From: Physcomitrium patens
Taxonomy: Eukaryota; Streptophyta; Bryopsida; Funariales; Funariaceae
DNA: 64,000 nt
Assembly: GCF_000002425.4 (NCBI RefSeq)
Contig: NC_037273.1
Span: forward strand, 4,117,521-4,181,520
Reading direction: 5' to 3'
Shown in pieces: positions 63,766-64,000 of the stretch. The notes below the pieces were generated by a model, which ran no database searches, had not been told where the DNA came from, and saw only the letters and a list, made by a program, of their open reading frames with translations. The translations under genes and the position numbers were made by a program. The number at the start of each line of letters is the position of its first letter. Position 1 is the stretch's first letter.

Positions 63766-64000
63766 TAGTGATATGTTTGAATTTTGAAGTCGTGCTTAAA
63801 GTGATTCTGAATTTTCTTCGTTTTTTCTTTTGTATTTTCCCTTTTTATGCTTCTTAAATGGATGAAATTCAGCAGTACTCATAACGTTGCTCGAATTGGT
63901 CCTGTTGGTTGTGGCATCTAATGGAAAATTCTGTAAATTTTTTTTTGCTGCAAGAACAATGTTGATTTAGCGGTTGTATCTGTCTTCTGTCACCGTCTTT

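Overview
This is a window of plant nuclear DNA. It holds intron-rich genes (GT-AG introns, up to 10 coding exons) for a plastid starch synthase, a brassinosteroid-signalling (BSK-type) kinase and a plant-type DUF309 protein, separated by AT-rich intergenic DNA and decayed Ty3/gypsy (chromovirus) retrotransposons. GC-rich leader islands, many TA and GA microsatellites, short C/G homopolymers and roughly one gene per 8 kb suggest a bryophyte, probably a moss. The species cannot be fixed from sequence alone, and this placement is inference.

Layout. 1-3.4 kb: 5' half of a soluble starch synthase II gene on the minus strand, running off the left edge. 4.3-20.3 kb: a nest of related, dead Ty3/gypsy elements. 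Copy A (4.3-6.4 kb) is truncated. Element B (6.49-12.48 kb) is a complete chromovirus structure with two LTRs, a polypurine tract and a 5-bp target duplication, and it sits inside older copy C (12.48-15.53 kb plus a short piece left of B). An inverted LTR (E) follows and is itself split by a fourth element (D, about 15.75-19.97 kb). 22.5-23.4 kb: cytochrome b5 (plus). 24.7-25.1 kb: IQ/BAG-domain co-chaperone (minus). 27.3-27.8 kb: twin CX9C mitochondrial protein (minus). 29.7-31.05 kb: DUF309 protein (minus). 32.4-33.2 kb: a 274-codon open frame of unknown status in a GC-rich stretch. 34.6-49.5 kb: mostly AT-rich non-coding DNA with a foldback (inverted-repeat) element at 37.7-38.45 kb, GC islands with ACGT motifs, and an island of weak coding character at 47.1-48.4 kb. 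49.6-53.7 kb: CLP1 RNA kinase/3'-end processing factor (minus, all 10 coding exons). 57.45-57.66 kb: RAMP4/SERP (plus). 61.5 kb to the right edge: BSK-type receptor-like cytoplasmic kinase (plus), whose 3' exons lie outside the window.

The genes are independent housekeeping or signalling genes, not a cluster: plastid starch synthesis, ER electron transfer, co-chaperone function, mitochondrial intermembrane-space or ribosome assembly, mRNA 3' processing, ER translocon protection and brassinosteroid signalling. I did not find a convincing new multi-gene system. The most notable structures are the nested retroelements with their transition-biased catalytic-site damage, the foldback element, the DUF309 intron that is open in frame throughout, and the unexplained 274-codon frame. 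All exon joins were made by eye from GT/AG sites, reading-frame continuity and family conservation. No searches were run.
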